Origin: Agromyces sp. G08B096
GTDB lineage: Bacteria; Actinomycetota; Actinomycetes; Actinomycetales; Microbacteriaceae
Assembly: GCF_040267705.1 (NCBI RefSeq)
Contig: NZ_CP158374.1
Span: 1,054,001-1,118,000, forward strand
Direction: 5' to 3'
DNA: 64,000 nt
Shown here: piece after piece, positions 8,869 to 16,229 of the stretch
Numbering within the stretch: position 1 is the stretch's first letter
How the letters are laid out: each line of letters opens with the position of its first letter
Program-made: the position numbers and the translations under genes
Notes under the pieces: generated by a model
What the model saw: only the letters and a program-made list of their open reading frames with translations
Databases searched by the model: none
What the model was told of the DNA's origin: nothing

Positions 8869-9081
8869 GTGAAACGCGTGAACGTGCTCTACGACGGGCT
8901 GCAGTACTCGATCGGACAGGCCGACGTGGAGGCGCTCAAGGCCGAGATCGAGGCCGCCCACGTCGAAGGACGGCCGAGATGGGTGACCCTGAACCTCGGC
9001 GAGGGGCGGCCCCAGCCGGCGGAGGTGCTCATGGGGCCGGGCATCCCGGTCGCGATCGTGCCGATCCCTCCCGACGACTGA
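8869..9081 (+). CDS. Small protein of unknown function
   Basis: The GTG at 8869 is chosen because GGAGGT ends 6 nt before it; an ATG at 8848 that overlaps the previous stop is an alternative. The 70-residue product (KRVNVLYDGLQYSIGQ...) looks like a compact alpha/beta fold: a beta hairpin, a helix with DVEALKAEIEAA, then strands. It resembles small Microbacteriaceae proteins found beside DUF7882-like genes. No catalytic motif or membrane segment is visible. Confidence 0.65.
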   Translation: MKRVNVLYDGLQYSIGQADVEALKAEIEAAHVEGRPRWVTLNLGEGRPQPAEVLMGPGIPVAIVPIPPDD

Positions 9082-9123
9082 GCACGGACGACGCCGCGTC
9101 GCGATCCCCGGCCGCCGGTCCGG

Positions 9124-9474
9124 TCACGCTTCGGGCCAGTCGAACTCGCCCTCCACTCCGGCGGGATCGGCGAGCCCGGGTGGCCCCACCACCGGGCGCG
9201 AGGTGATCGCGGCGACCCTGCGGCGCAACTCGTCGACGGCATGCTCGTCGACCAGTTCGTCGCCATCGTCGGCCTCGAGCGGCTCGCTGACGAGCTGGCT
9301 CGCCGGGCCGACGAGGAGTGTCGCCCGGCTGAGGGCGCCGCTCGCGGTGCGGACCGGGATCTCGACGGATTCGGCCGTCCGGTGCTTGGCCAGCGCCTCC
9401 GCCAGGTCCATGAGCTCCTTGGCGATGGCCGTCCCCGTGACGACCTCGCCCCCGGCGTAGTGGATGCGCTGCAT
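9124..9474 (-). CDS. Hypothetical Microbacteriaceae protein
   Basis: This 116-residue protein starts MQRIHYAGGEVVTGTAIAKELMDLAEALAK. It has a likely N-terminal hairpin and helix, a strand pair around VEIPV and RATLLVGPASQLVSE, and an acidic then basic C-terminal half. I recall similar short proteins in related genomes beside DUF7882-like genes, with no known function. The gene runs against the previous pair, and its stop lies 42 nt from theirs. Confidence 0.65.
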   Translation of the reverse strand: MQRIHYAGGEVVTGTAIAKELMDLAEALAKHRTAESVEIPVRTASGALSRATLLVGPASQLVSEPLEADDGDELVDEHAVDELRRRVAAITSRPVVGPPGLADPAGVEGEFDWPEA

Positions 9475-9529
9475 GCGTCAAGCCAACGGGACGCGGTCGG
9501 CGGAGGCAAGCGGGTTGCGCGAAGGCGGG

Positions 9530-10231
9530 TCAACGTGCAGAGGGATGCTCCGGCGCCGCCGGAGTCCGGTCCGCCGTGGTGGCCTCCGCGCGCAGGATCT
9601 CCCGGGTTCTGGCGTCGGCGATCCGCGCGCTGACCGGGCCGATGACGACGAGGGACGCCCACGTCCACCGGCCCCAGTCCGCCCCGAACGCGTACGCGAT
9701 CGGGATCGACGCGAGGAATACGGCGGGCGTCGTCATCGCGTCCACCAGGTGGACGCGGTCCGCGCGGCGCGGCAGGGGGGCCCCGATCAGGCCGTCACGG
9801 CGGGCGATGAGGAACACCGCAGACTGCGCGATCACGGCGGCCGCGATGTTCACCGCGTACACCGCGATGGCGAGCGGGGTGTCTGCGGTGCCGGGGTCGC
9901 TGATGCCCTGCGTCGAGAACGGGATGAGCACTACGAAGAACAGCGCGACGAGGTTCGCCGTGAGAATGCCCGGACTCACGCCGGTGAAGCCGGAGCCGAT
10001 CCGGTGGTTCGTCCGCCAGAACACGGCGATCACGACGAAGCTCACGGCGAAGCCGAACAGCTGCCAGCCGAGGCCGCTGCCGAGCCACGCGCCGAGGCTC
10101 CACCAGTCGGAGGCGTCCGGCGGGTCGATGTTCACGACGAGGAGCGTCAGCGCGAACGCGTACACCGCGTCGAAGAACGTGAACGCGCGCGCGAACTCCA
10201 CGCTCTCGCGCCGATAGTGCGTGCGGCTCAC
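9530..10231 (-). CDS. TMEM175 (DUF1211)-like membrane protein
   Basis: Six hydrophobic segments are visible in about 233 residues. The first matches the pore helix of bacterial TMEM175 potassium channels in pattern: the family word is roughly R-x-x-A-F-S-D-x-x-F-A-I-x-x-T-L-L, and here it reads RAFTFFDAVYAFALTLL, so the Ser of FSD is replaced by Phe. If functional it would be a leak K+ channel in the membrane. I prefer the GTG at 10231 (VSRTHYRRE) with GGGGGAC just upstream; an upstream ATG at 10276 would add 15 unlikely residues and cross a hairpin (10257-10278). Confidence 0.75.
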   Translation of the reverse strand: MSRTHYRRESVEFARAFTFFDAVYAFALTLLVVNIDPPDASDWWSLGAWLGSGLGWQLFGFAVSFVVIAVFWRTNHRIGSGFTGVSPGILTANLVALFFVVLIPFSTQGISDPGTADTPLAIAVYAVNIAAAVIAQSAVFLIARRDGLIGAPLPRRADRVHLVDAMTTPAVFLASIPIAYAFGADWGRWTWASLVVIGPVSARIADARTREILRAEATTADRTPAAPEHPSAR

Positions 10232-10256
10232 GTCCCCCACGCATCGAGCATGTCGT

Positions 10257-10278
10257 GGATGCCTCGGGCGAGGCATCC
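10257..10278. repeat. Hairpin made of two inverted copies of the GAGGCATCC word
   Basis: GGATGCCTCG (10257-10266) and CGAGGCATCC (10269-10278) form a perfect 10-bp inverted repeat around GG. It sits between two genes on the minus strand, after the stop at 10304 and before the start at 10231, where a terminator would be expected. The word is the dispersed motif described in the findings. Confidence 0.7.
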
Positions 10279-10303
10279 GACGCGCCGACCGTCTGCGAGC
10301 GGC

Positions 10304-10573
10304 TCAGTCCCAGTCGACCGAGTGCGTCCAGCCGGCGAGGTAGGCCCGCTCGTTCTCGCTCAAGCGCACTCCGAGGCGGGGCACCGGCTGGTCGTCGAGC
10401 TCGCAGAGTTCCAGGATGCGCCGCACGACGACGTAGCGGAGCGGCGCGTTGGGGTTCTCGAGCACCTCGCGCTGCAAGGGCCGTTCGAGCATCGGCCACC
10501 AGAGGCCGATGGGGGGCAGGATCTGGCCAGTGCGCGGGCGCTCGGGCGCCGGGGGCTCCAGGATGGTGGTCAT
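10304..10573 (-). CDS. Hypothetical protein, second gene of a coupled pair
   Basis: This 89-residue soluble protein starts MTTILEPPAPERP and ends with ERAYLAGWTHSVDWD. Its ATG overlaps the stop of the gene before it (ATGA at 10570-10573), so translation is coupled. A Pro-rich first third is followed by a helical part (RYVVVRRILELCEL). I do not recognise a family. Confidence 0.6.
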   Translation of the reverse strand: MTTILEPPAPERPRTGQILPPIGLWWPMLERPLQREVLENPNAPLRYVVVRRILELCELDDQPVPRLGVRLSENERAYLAGWTHSVDWD

Positions 10574-10734
10574 TGGGCACGCTCCTCGTGGGTCCGGCCG
10601 GTCTCGGTGTCGCGGACGACCACCTCTTCGTCGGGGTCTGCGTCCTGCTCGGCGCGCTGGTGCTGCTCCGAGGCACGGACTGCTTCGTCGAGCTCGTCCG
10701 CCGCGGCTGGGTCCTGGGGATCCGGTGTTGACAT
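10570..10734 (-). CDS. Short acidic hypothetical protein
   Basis: The start MSTPDPQDP has GGAGCCC 3 nt upstream; the longer frame to 10851 lacks support. The 54 residues are mostly Asp, Glu, Ala, Gln and Arg and are probably disordered or form one charged helix. Similar short acidic proteins are common in Microbacteriaceae. It is coupled by ATGA overlap to the next gene. Confidence 0.55.
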   Translation of the reverse strand: MSTPDPQDPAAADELDEAVRASEQHQRAEQDADPDEEVVVRDTETGRTHEERAQ

Positions 10735-10856
10735 CGTGGGCTCCTTCGTCTCATCGGGCGCATACGACGCTGGATGCGCCCACCTCGAAGATAGGTCGGG
10801 CCCGTCGCGGCCATCAGGGGATTGACCGGCCAGGAGGCGGATGCTACCCATGACGG

Positions 10857-11924
10857 ATGGACCTCCCGGTGATGCCGCCCGTCGCCCCCATGCTCGCGAA
10901 ATCGGTGAAGGAGATCCCCGACGTCGGACACGTCGAACCGAAGTGGGACGGGTTCCGCACCATCGTCTTCCGCGACGGCGAGGAGGTCGAACTCGGCAGC
11001 CGCAACGAGAAGCCGATGACCCGCTACTTCCCGGAGCTGGTCGCCGAGCTGCGGGAGCAGCTGCCCGAGCGCTGCGTCGTCGACGGGGAGATCATCGTCG
11101 CGATCGACGGCCGGCTCGACTTCGACGCACTGCAGCAGCGCATCCACCCGGCCGACAGTCGCGTGCGGACGCTCGCCGAGCGAACGCCCGCCTCGTTCGT
11201 GGCGTTCGACCTGCTCGCCCTCGGCGACGAGGACCTCACGGGGCGGCCGTTCGCCGATCGCCGGGCGGCGCTCGTCGCCGCCCTCGAGGGTGCCGTCGAT
11301 CCGGTCTTCGTCACGCCGGCCACCGCCGACCTGGAGCTCGCGGGCGACTGGTTCACGCGGTTCGAGGGCGCCGGCCTCGACGGTGTCGTCGCCAAACCGC
11401 TCGACGGCACCTACCAGCCCGACAAGCGGACGATGTTCAAGATCAAGCACGAGCGCACCGCGGACTGCGTCGTCGCCGGATTCCGCTGGCACAAGTCGGG
11501 CGGCGTGATCGGCTCGCTCCTGTTGGGCCTCTACGGCGACGACGGCCGGCTTCACCACGTCGGCGTCGTCGCCTCCTTCCCGATGGCGCGCCGTGCGAGC
11601 CTGGTCGCCGAGTTGGAGCCGCTCGTCGAGGACGACCTGTCGCGGCATCCCTGGGGCGAGTGGGCCGACCAGCAGGCGCACGCGTCCACCCGGATGCCGG
11701 GCGCCGTCAGCCGCTGGAGCGCCGGGAAGAACCTGTCGTTCGTGCCGCTCCGGCCCGAGCTCGTCGTCGAGGTCGCCTACGACCACATGGAGGGCGACCG
11801 GTTCCGCCACACAGCCCAGTTCCGTCGGTGGCGACCCGACCGGGAGCCGGCGAGCTGCACCTACGAACAGCTCGAATCGCCCGACGGGCTCGATCTCGGG
11901 GAGATCCTGCCGCTCGGCGGCTGA
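10857..11924 (+). CDS. ligC: ATP-dependent DNA ligase (LigC-like)
   Basis: This 355-residue enzyme has the nucleotidyl-transfer lysine in motif I, EPKWDGFR (K29), then SRNEKPMTRYFPEL, CVVDGEI (motif III), SFVAFDLLALGDEDL (IIIa), GLDGVVAKPLDGTY (motif IV) and MFKIKHERTADCVVAGFRW (motif V). The OB-fold part ends near residue 330. Length and motifs fit actinobacterial LigC-type ligases, which seal nicks in repair. No ku or ligD gene is near. An internal ATG at codon 6 is an alternative start. Confidence 0.9.
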   Translation: MDLPVMPPVAPMLAKSVKEIPDVGHVEPKWDGFRTIVFRDGEEVELGSRNEKPMTRYFPELVAELREQLPERCVVDGEIIVAIDGRLDFDALQQRIHPADSRVRTLAERTPASFVAFDLLALGDEDLTGRPFADRRAALVAALEGAVDPVFVTPATADLELAGDWFTRFEGAGLDGVVAKPLDGTYQPDKRTMFKIKHERTADCVVAGFRWHKSGGVIGSLLLGLYGDDGRLHHVGVVASFPMARRASLVAELEPLVEDDLSRHPWGEWADQQAHASTRMPGAVSRWSAGKNLSFVPLRPELVVEVAYDHMEGDRFRHTAQFRRWRPDREPASCTYEQLESPDGLDLGEILPLGG

Positions 11925-11932
11925 AACCCCGC

Positions 11933-12433
11933 TCAGAGCACCGCGCGGAGCCCGGCGGGGTTCGCCGTGTGGTGCTCGAACACGAGGTTCGTCTCGGTGA
12001 GCGCGACCGCGGGGTTCGCCGACAGGTTCTTCAGCACGAACTGTCGCACGTGCTCGCTGTCGCGCACGCGGACGTGGATGAGGAAGTCCTCGGTGCCGCC
12101 GAGGAAGAACAGCTGCGCCACCTCGGGCTGGCGGCGCAGCTCGTCGGAGATCTGCTCCATCAGGTGCCGGGCCCCGGGACGGATCCGGACGCTGACGAGC
12201 GCCTGCAGCGTGTACCCGAGCGCGGCCGGATTGATCTCGGCGGTGTAGCGCACGATCACGCCCCGCTCGCGGAGCGAGCGCACCCGGGCGAGACAGGTGG
12301 AGGGGGAGACCCCGACCGCGCGCGCGAGTTCGACGTTCGGCGTTCGGGCGTTCTCGTGGAGGAGCGCGACGATGCGCCGGTCGATGTCGTCGAGCGCGAC
12401 CCCCGCTGCGCTGATCTGCGGTGCATCGGTCAC
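11933..12433 (-). CDS. Lrp/AsnC family regulator of alanine dehydrogenase (AldR-like)
   Basis: This 166-residue protein has an N-terminal helix-turn-helix (about 18-65: DDIDRRIVALLHENARTPNVELARAVGVSPSTCLARVRSL, split here by its parts) and a C-terminal RAM ligand domain (about 75-155). The start is a GTG with GGAAGG about 10 nt upstream. It is divergent from ald with 130 nt between them that hold a palindrome (12476-12496). In mycobacteria AldR controls ald in the same arrangement and senses alanine, so the same role is inferred. Confidence 0.88.
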   Translation of the reverse strand: MTDAPQISAAGVALDDIDRRIVALLHENARTPNVELARAVGVSPSTCLARVRSLRERGVIVRYTAEINPAALGYTLQALVSVRIRPGARHLMEQISDELRRQPEVAQLFFLGGTEDFLIHVRVRDSEHVRQFVLKNLSANPAVALTETNLVFEHHTANPAGLRAVL

Positions 12434-12475
12434 GGCGCGGCATCCTTCCGAATGATCGAATGAGATGTCGCCATC

Positions 12476-12496
12476 CTACCGAACATCGTTCAGTAG
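12476..12496. promoter_or_regulatory. Candidate operator between lrp and ald
   Basis: A 21-bp palindrome has arms CTAC-c-GAAC and GTTC-a-GTAG around ATC. It lies 43 bp from the regulator start and 67 bp from the ald start, in the only non-coding gap of this pair. Size and symmetry fit a Lrp-type dimer site. Confidence 0.6.
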
Positions 12497-12563
12497 ACCT
12501 TCCGTATCCGCGAACAAGCGGCGACCATTGAGGCATCCATCCCCGGAGCATTCGGAGACCACC

Positions 12564-13661
12564 ATGCACGTCGGCGTGCCAGCTGAGATCAAGAACAACG
12601 AGTTCCGCGTCGCGATGACGCCGGCGGGGGTGCACGCACTCGCCCTCCGCGGGCACCGCGTCGACATCCAGGCGGGCGCGGGCGCCGGCGCCGGATACAC
12701 CGACGACGAGTACGCCGAGGCGGGCGCGACCATCGTCGCCACGGCCGATGAGGCGTGGGCCGCCGAGCTCGTGCTGAAGGTCAAGGAGCCCATCGAGGCC
12801 GAGTACCACCACCTCCGCGAGGACCTGACGCTCTTCACCTACCTGCACCTCGCCGCGGATCTCCCGCTCACGCGCGCGATCCTCGACTCGGGCGTCACCG
12901 CCATCGCCTACGAGACGGTGCAGCTGCCCGACCGCTCGCTGCCGCTGCTCACCCCCATGAGCGAGGTCGCGGGCCGGCTGGCGCCGCAGGTCGGCGCCGC
13001 CGAGCTCCACGCCTCCAAGGGCGGGCGCGGCGTGCTGCTGGCAGGCGTCCCGGGGACGAGCCCCGCGAAGGTCGTCGTGATCGGCGGCGGCGTCGCGGGC
13101 GAGCAGGCCGCCGCGACCGCACTCGGGCTCGGCGCCGACGTCACCGTCTTCGACATCTCGCTGCCGAAGCTCCGCGAGCTCGATGCCCGCTACGACCACC
13201 GCATCCACACGCTCGCCTCGAGTCCGTACGAGATCGCCCGCCAACTGAAGGACGCCGACCTCGTCATCGGTGCGGTCCTCGTCCCCGGCGCGGCCGCACC
13301 CAAGGTCGTTACCGACGACATGGTCGCCTCGATGAAGCCCGGCGCCGTGCTCGTCGACATCGCGATCGACCAGGGCGGATGCTTCGAGGGCTCGCGGCCG
13401 ACGACGCACGCGGACCCGACGTTCCGGGTGCACGACGCCATCTTCTACTGCGTCGCGAACATGCCGGGCGCCGTGCCGGCGACCTCGACGCCGGCGCTCA
13501 CCAACGCGACCCTGCCGTACGCGCTGAAGATCGCCGACCTCGGCTGGCAGGCGGCGCTCGCCGAGGACGCCGCGCTCGCCAAGGGCCTGAACGCCACGGG
13601 CGGCCGGCTGACGAACGAGGGCGTCGCCACCGCGCACGGGCTCGAGCTCGCCTCGGCGTGA
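12564..13661 (+). CDS. ald: Alanine dehydrogenase
   Basis: This 365-residue enzyme catalyses NAD-dependent interconversion of L-alanine and pyruvate plus ammonia. The start [20 protein letters not shown] is the family start; upstream in-frame codons belong to the regulatory gap. The N-terminal catalytic domain has the substrate Lys in [11 protein letters not shown] and the His in [10 protein letters not shown]. The Rossmann domain has [13 protein letters not shown] (about 170-185). The C-terminal [16 protein letters not shown] is typical. It is divergent from the Lrp-type regulator, which suggests induction by alanine or by low oxygen as in mycobacteria (inference). Confidence 0.97.
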   Translation: MHVGVPAEIKNNEFRVAMTPAGVHALALRGHRVDIQAGAGAGAGYTDDEYAEAGATIVATADEAWAAELVLKVKEPIEAEYHHLREDLTLFTYLHLAADLPLTRAILDSGVTAIAYETVQLPDRSLPLLTPMSEVAGRLAPQVGAAELHASKGGRGVLLAGVPGTSPAKVVVIGGGVAGEQAAATALGLGADVTVFDISLPKLRELDARYDHRIHTLASSPYEIARQLKDADLVIGAVLVPGAAAPKVVTDDMVASMKPGAVLVDIAIDQGGCFEGSRPTTHADPTFRVHDAIFYCVANMPGAVPATSTPALTNATLPYALKIADLGWQAALAEDAALAKGLNATGGRLTNEGVATAHGLELASA

Positions 13662-13733
13662 GCCGGGCGGCCGCGTCGTGGCCCGTGACCGGGCGGCGCC
13701 GGCGCGGTGCGGGCGGGGGATGCCGTCGACCCG

Positions 13734-14039
13734 CTAGGCGAGGGAGAGGAACAGCTTCTCCAGCTCCTCCGGATCCAGCCGCTCGCCGGCGCCGGCGTCA
13801 CGGGCGCCGGGCCGGCCACCCGTCGCCTCCTCGGCGAGACAGTCGCGCAGCGCCGACGAGATGATGGCGAAGCCGGCGCGATCGAGCGCGCTCGACACCG
13901 CGGACAGCCGGGTCACGACGGTGCGGCAGTCCGCACCGGACTCGACCGCCTCGATCACGGAGTCCAGCTGACCGCGTGCGCGCTTCAGGCGGTTCGCGAT
14001 ACGGCGCTGCGCGTCGTCCGACGCGAGGCCGCCGCTCAT
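13734..14039 (-). CDS. CsoR-family repressor, CstR-like persulfide sensor
   Basis: This 101-residue all-helical protein (DUF156/CsoR fold) starts [30 protein letters not shown]. It keeps two Cys, C38 and C67, exactly 29 apart as in CsoR and CstR. The copper-ligand His four residues before the second Cys is absent (A63). That argues against copper sensing and for a thiol/persulfide switch. Context agrees: it is the last gene of an operon with a rhodanese and a CoA-disulfide-reductase-rhodanese, and a G-tract operator lies in their promoter. Its ATG overlaps the rhodanese stop (ATGA), so it is translated with it and would repress itself. Confidence 0.85.
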   Translation of the reverse strand: MSGGLASDDAQRRIANRLKRARGQLDSVIEAVESGADCRTVVTRLSAVSSALDRAGFAIISSALRDCLAEEATGGRPGARDAGAGERLDPEELEKLFLSLA

Positions 14040-14344
14040 GCTCCCTCGCCCATCGTCACGGGCAGCCCGGCGCGGTACCAGGCGACGATGCCGCCGTCGA
14101 TGTTCCACGCGTCGACGCCCTGCTGCTCGAGGTACTGCGTCGCCTGTGCGCTTCGCCCGCCGACGTGGCACAGGACGTACACGGGGCGGTCGCGCGGCAC
14201 CTCGTCGAGCCGGGCGACCAGCTCGCCGAGCGGGATGTGCTGGGCGCCGTCGATGCGCGCCTGCTCGAGCTCGGACGCCTCGCGGACGTCGAGCAGGTGG
14301 GCGCCGGCGATGGCGTGGGCGTCGGTGGGGGAGATGGACTGCAT
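14036..14344 (-). CDS. Single-domain rhodanese
   Basis: This 102-residue sulfurtransferase has LLDVREASELEQARIDGAQHIP near the N-terminus, split here only as a landmark, and the active-site loop CHVGGRS with catalytic C59. It would accept sulfane sulfur as a Cys persulfide and pass it on. It follows the large reductase by 47 nt and overlaps the CstR-like gene by ATGA, so the three form one operon for sulfide or polysulfide detoxification (inference from order). Confidence 0.9.
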   Translation of the reverse strand: MQSISPTDAHAIAGAHLLDVREASELEQARIDGAQHIPLGELVARLDEVPRDRPVYVLCHVGGRSAQATQYLEQQGVDAWNIDGGIVAWYRAGLPVTMGEGA

Positions 14345-14391
14345 GGGATGCCTCCTGGCGTGGGTCGTGGGCGGAGTGAAGGGCGCGGCGG

Positions 14392-16134
14392 TCACGCGGC
14401 GCGGGCGGCGTCCGCGGCTTCGGCGGCGTGCTGACGGGCGAGCCGTCCGGCGCGCCAGGTGAGGTAGCCGCCGTCGAGGTTCACGACGTCGTGGCCGAGC
14501 TCGGCGAGCAGACGGGCGGCGGTGTGCGCGCCCTGGCCGACGCGGCAATGGACGACGACCGGCCGCCCCGCGAACTCGAGGTGCCGGTCGCGGAGCGCTT
14601 CGACGGGGATCCAGGTGGCACCCGGGATGGTCCCCTCCGCGAGCTGACCCTCCGCGCGCACGTCGAGGAAGACGGCCCCCGCGGCGATCGCGTCGTCGAG
14701 CTCGTGCCACTGGATGGTGCGGTCGAAGCCGTCGGCGAGGTTGCGGTCGATGGCCCCGAGCAGGTTCACCGGATCCTTCGCCTGGCCGTACTGCGGCGCG
14801 TACGCGAGCTCGAGGTCGGCGAGGTCTCCTGCGGCGAGCCCTGCAGACATCGCGGTGGCGATGACGTCGATGCGCCGATCGACGCCGTCGGTGCCCACGG
14901 CCTGCGCACCGAGGATGCGGTCGGTGTCGGCATCGACGACGAGCTTCAGCGACATCGGCGCGGCGCCCGGGAAGTAGGTGGCGTGCGAGAAGGGATGCGT
15001 GTGGATGACTCGCACCCGGCGGCCGCGCGCAGCCGCCGTCGCTTCGCTCCATCCCGTCATCGCGGCGGTGAGCCCCAGCACGTCCACGATCGCCGTGCCG
15101 AGGGCCGCACGCGTCGGTGCCGGCGCGCCCGCGATCACGTCGGCGACTGCGCGGCCGTGGCGGTTCGCGAGCCCGGCGAGGGCGACGAGTCGCCCGCTGC
15201 CGTCGACGGCGTCGCGCTTCTCGGCCGCGTCGCCCACGGCGAAGATCGCGGGATCGCTCGTGCGGTGGTGCTCGTCGACCGCGATGCCGCCGGATGCCCC
15301 GAGCTCGAGTCCGGCCGCGACGGCCAGCCCGACCTCGGGCACGACGCCCATGGCCGCGATCACGACGTCGGCCGCGAGGGACGAGCCGTCGTCGAGGACG
15401 ACCAGCCCGGTCCGGCTCCCGGCACGCTCGAGGTCGACCGCCGTCGCCTCCCGACCGAGACGGACGTCGACGCCGCGGCCCCGCACGTGCTCGACGAGCG
15501 GTGCCGCCATCTCCGGGTCGAAGCCGGGGAGCAGCTGCGCGGAGCGCTGGACGATGGTCGTCGCGAAGCCGCGCCGGTGGAGGTTGTCGGCGACCTCGAC
15601 GCCAATGTAGCCGCCGCCGAGCACGACGGCTCGCGCCGGCCGGGCACCGGGAGCCCGCTCGACCGCATCGAGCGCGGCCATGATCTCGTCCAGGTCGTCG
15701 AGGGTGCGCAGGGCGAAGACGGGCGCACCCGCCGCGACACGCCCGGGCAGGCGCGGCGTCGCGCCGGGGGAGAGCACGAGCTCGTCGTACCGGAGGATCT
15801 CGTCGGGACCGCCAGCGTCCGGCCTGACGGGGCGCACCGTCACGGTCTTCGCGCCCCGGTCGATCGCGACCGCCTCCCGGTGGGTCCTGGCGTCGATGCG
15901 GAATCGCTCGGCGAGCCGCTCGGGCGTCTGCAGCGCGAGCCCGTCGCGATCGGCGATCACGCCCGACACGTGGTAGGGCAGTCCGCAGTTGGCGAAGGAC
16001 ACGGCGCCGCTGCGCTCGAGGACGACGATCTCGCGTCGTTCGTCGAGCCGGCGGAGCCGGGTGGCGGCGGACATGCCGCCGGCGACGCCGCCCACGATGA
16101 CGGTCCGGGGTGCGCGGGAGTCGGTCTGGTGCAT
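14392..16134 (-). CDS. CoA-disulfide reductase/persulfide reductase with C-terminal rhodanese domain
   Basis: This 580-residue flavoenzyme starts MHQTDSRAPRTVIVGGVAGG. It has an FAD-binding GGVAGGMSAATRLRR, the single redox Cys in SFANCGLPYHVSG (C50), an NAD-binding VVLGGGYIGVEVA, an FAD site near AVGDAAEK, a dimerisation domain, then a rhodanese domain (about 460-560) with HCRVGQG (Cys near 530). This CoADR-Rhd architecture reduces CoA disulfides, CoA persulfide and polysulfides with NAD(P)H. The minus-strand TACCCT box (16141-16146) is 6 nt before the ATG, so the mRNA is probably leaderless, and the operator at 16151-16167 overlaps the promoter. Confidence 0.92.
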   Translation of the reverse strand: MHQTDSRAPRTVIVGGVAGGMSAATRLRRLDERREIVVLERSGAVSFANCGLPYHVSGVIADRDGLALQTPERLAERFRIDARTHREAVAIDRGAKTVTVRPVRPDAGGPDEILRYDELVLSPGATPRLPGRVAAGAPVFALRTLDDLDEIMAALDAVERAPGARPARAVVLGGGYIGVEVADNLHRRGFATTIVQRSAQLLPGFDPEMAAPLVEHVRGRGVDVRLGREATAVDLERAGSRTGLVVLDDGSSLAADVVIAAMGVVPEVGLAVAAGLELGASGGIAVDEHHRTSDPAIFAVGDAAEKRDAVDGSGRLVALAGLANRHGRAVADVIAGAPAPTRAALGTAIVDVLGLTAAMTGWSEATAAARGRRVRVIHTHPFSHATYFPGAAPMSLKLVVDADTDRILGAQAVGTDGVDRRIDVIATAMSAGLAAGDLADLELAYAPQYGQAKDPVNLLGAIDRNLADGFDRTIQWHELDDAIAAGAVFLDVRAEGQLAEGTIPGATWIPVEALRDRHLEFAGRPVVVHCRVGQGAHTAARLLAELGHDVVNLDGGYLTWRAGRLARQHAAEAADAARAA

Positions 16135-16140
16135 CCGACG

Positions 16141-16170
16141 AGGGTAGCCCGATACCCCCGGGGTATCCAA
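16141..16170 (-). promoter_or_regulatory. Promoter of the sulfur operon
   Basis: On the minus strand TTGGAT (16165-16170) and TACCCT (16141-16146) are 18 nt apart, and the ATG follows the -10 box by 6 nt. The palindrome at 16151-16167 fills the spacer and touches the -35 box, so repressor binding would block RNA polymerase. Confidence 0.6.
16151..16167. promoter_or_regulatory. CsoR/CstR-type operator
   Basis: GATACCCCCGGGGTATC is a perfect 17-bp palindrome about a central C. Paired C and G tracts flanked by AT (ATACCC...GGGTAT) are the known mark of CsoR-family operators. The cognate repressor is most likely the operon's own third gene. Confidence 0.78.
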
Positions 16171-16229
16171 AACGACGCTTCACGGCGAAGTTGCGCGGAT
16201 CCGGGTCATCCGGCACGTATCCTCCCAGT

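Noticed and set aside
9795..13637. Minus-strand open frame of 1280 codons across several genes
   Set aside because: It opposes the ligase and ald genes, has shadow composition (Arg, Ala, Gly, Val runs) and no domain. High GC gives few stops in this frame. Similar long shadows at 14036-17065, 36836-39598 and 55445-58933 were treated the same way, apart from the true genes at their ends.
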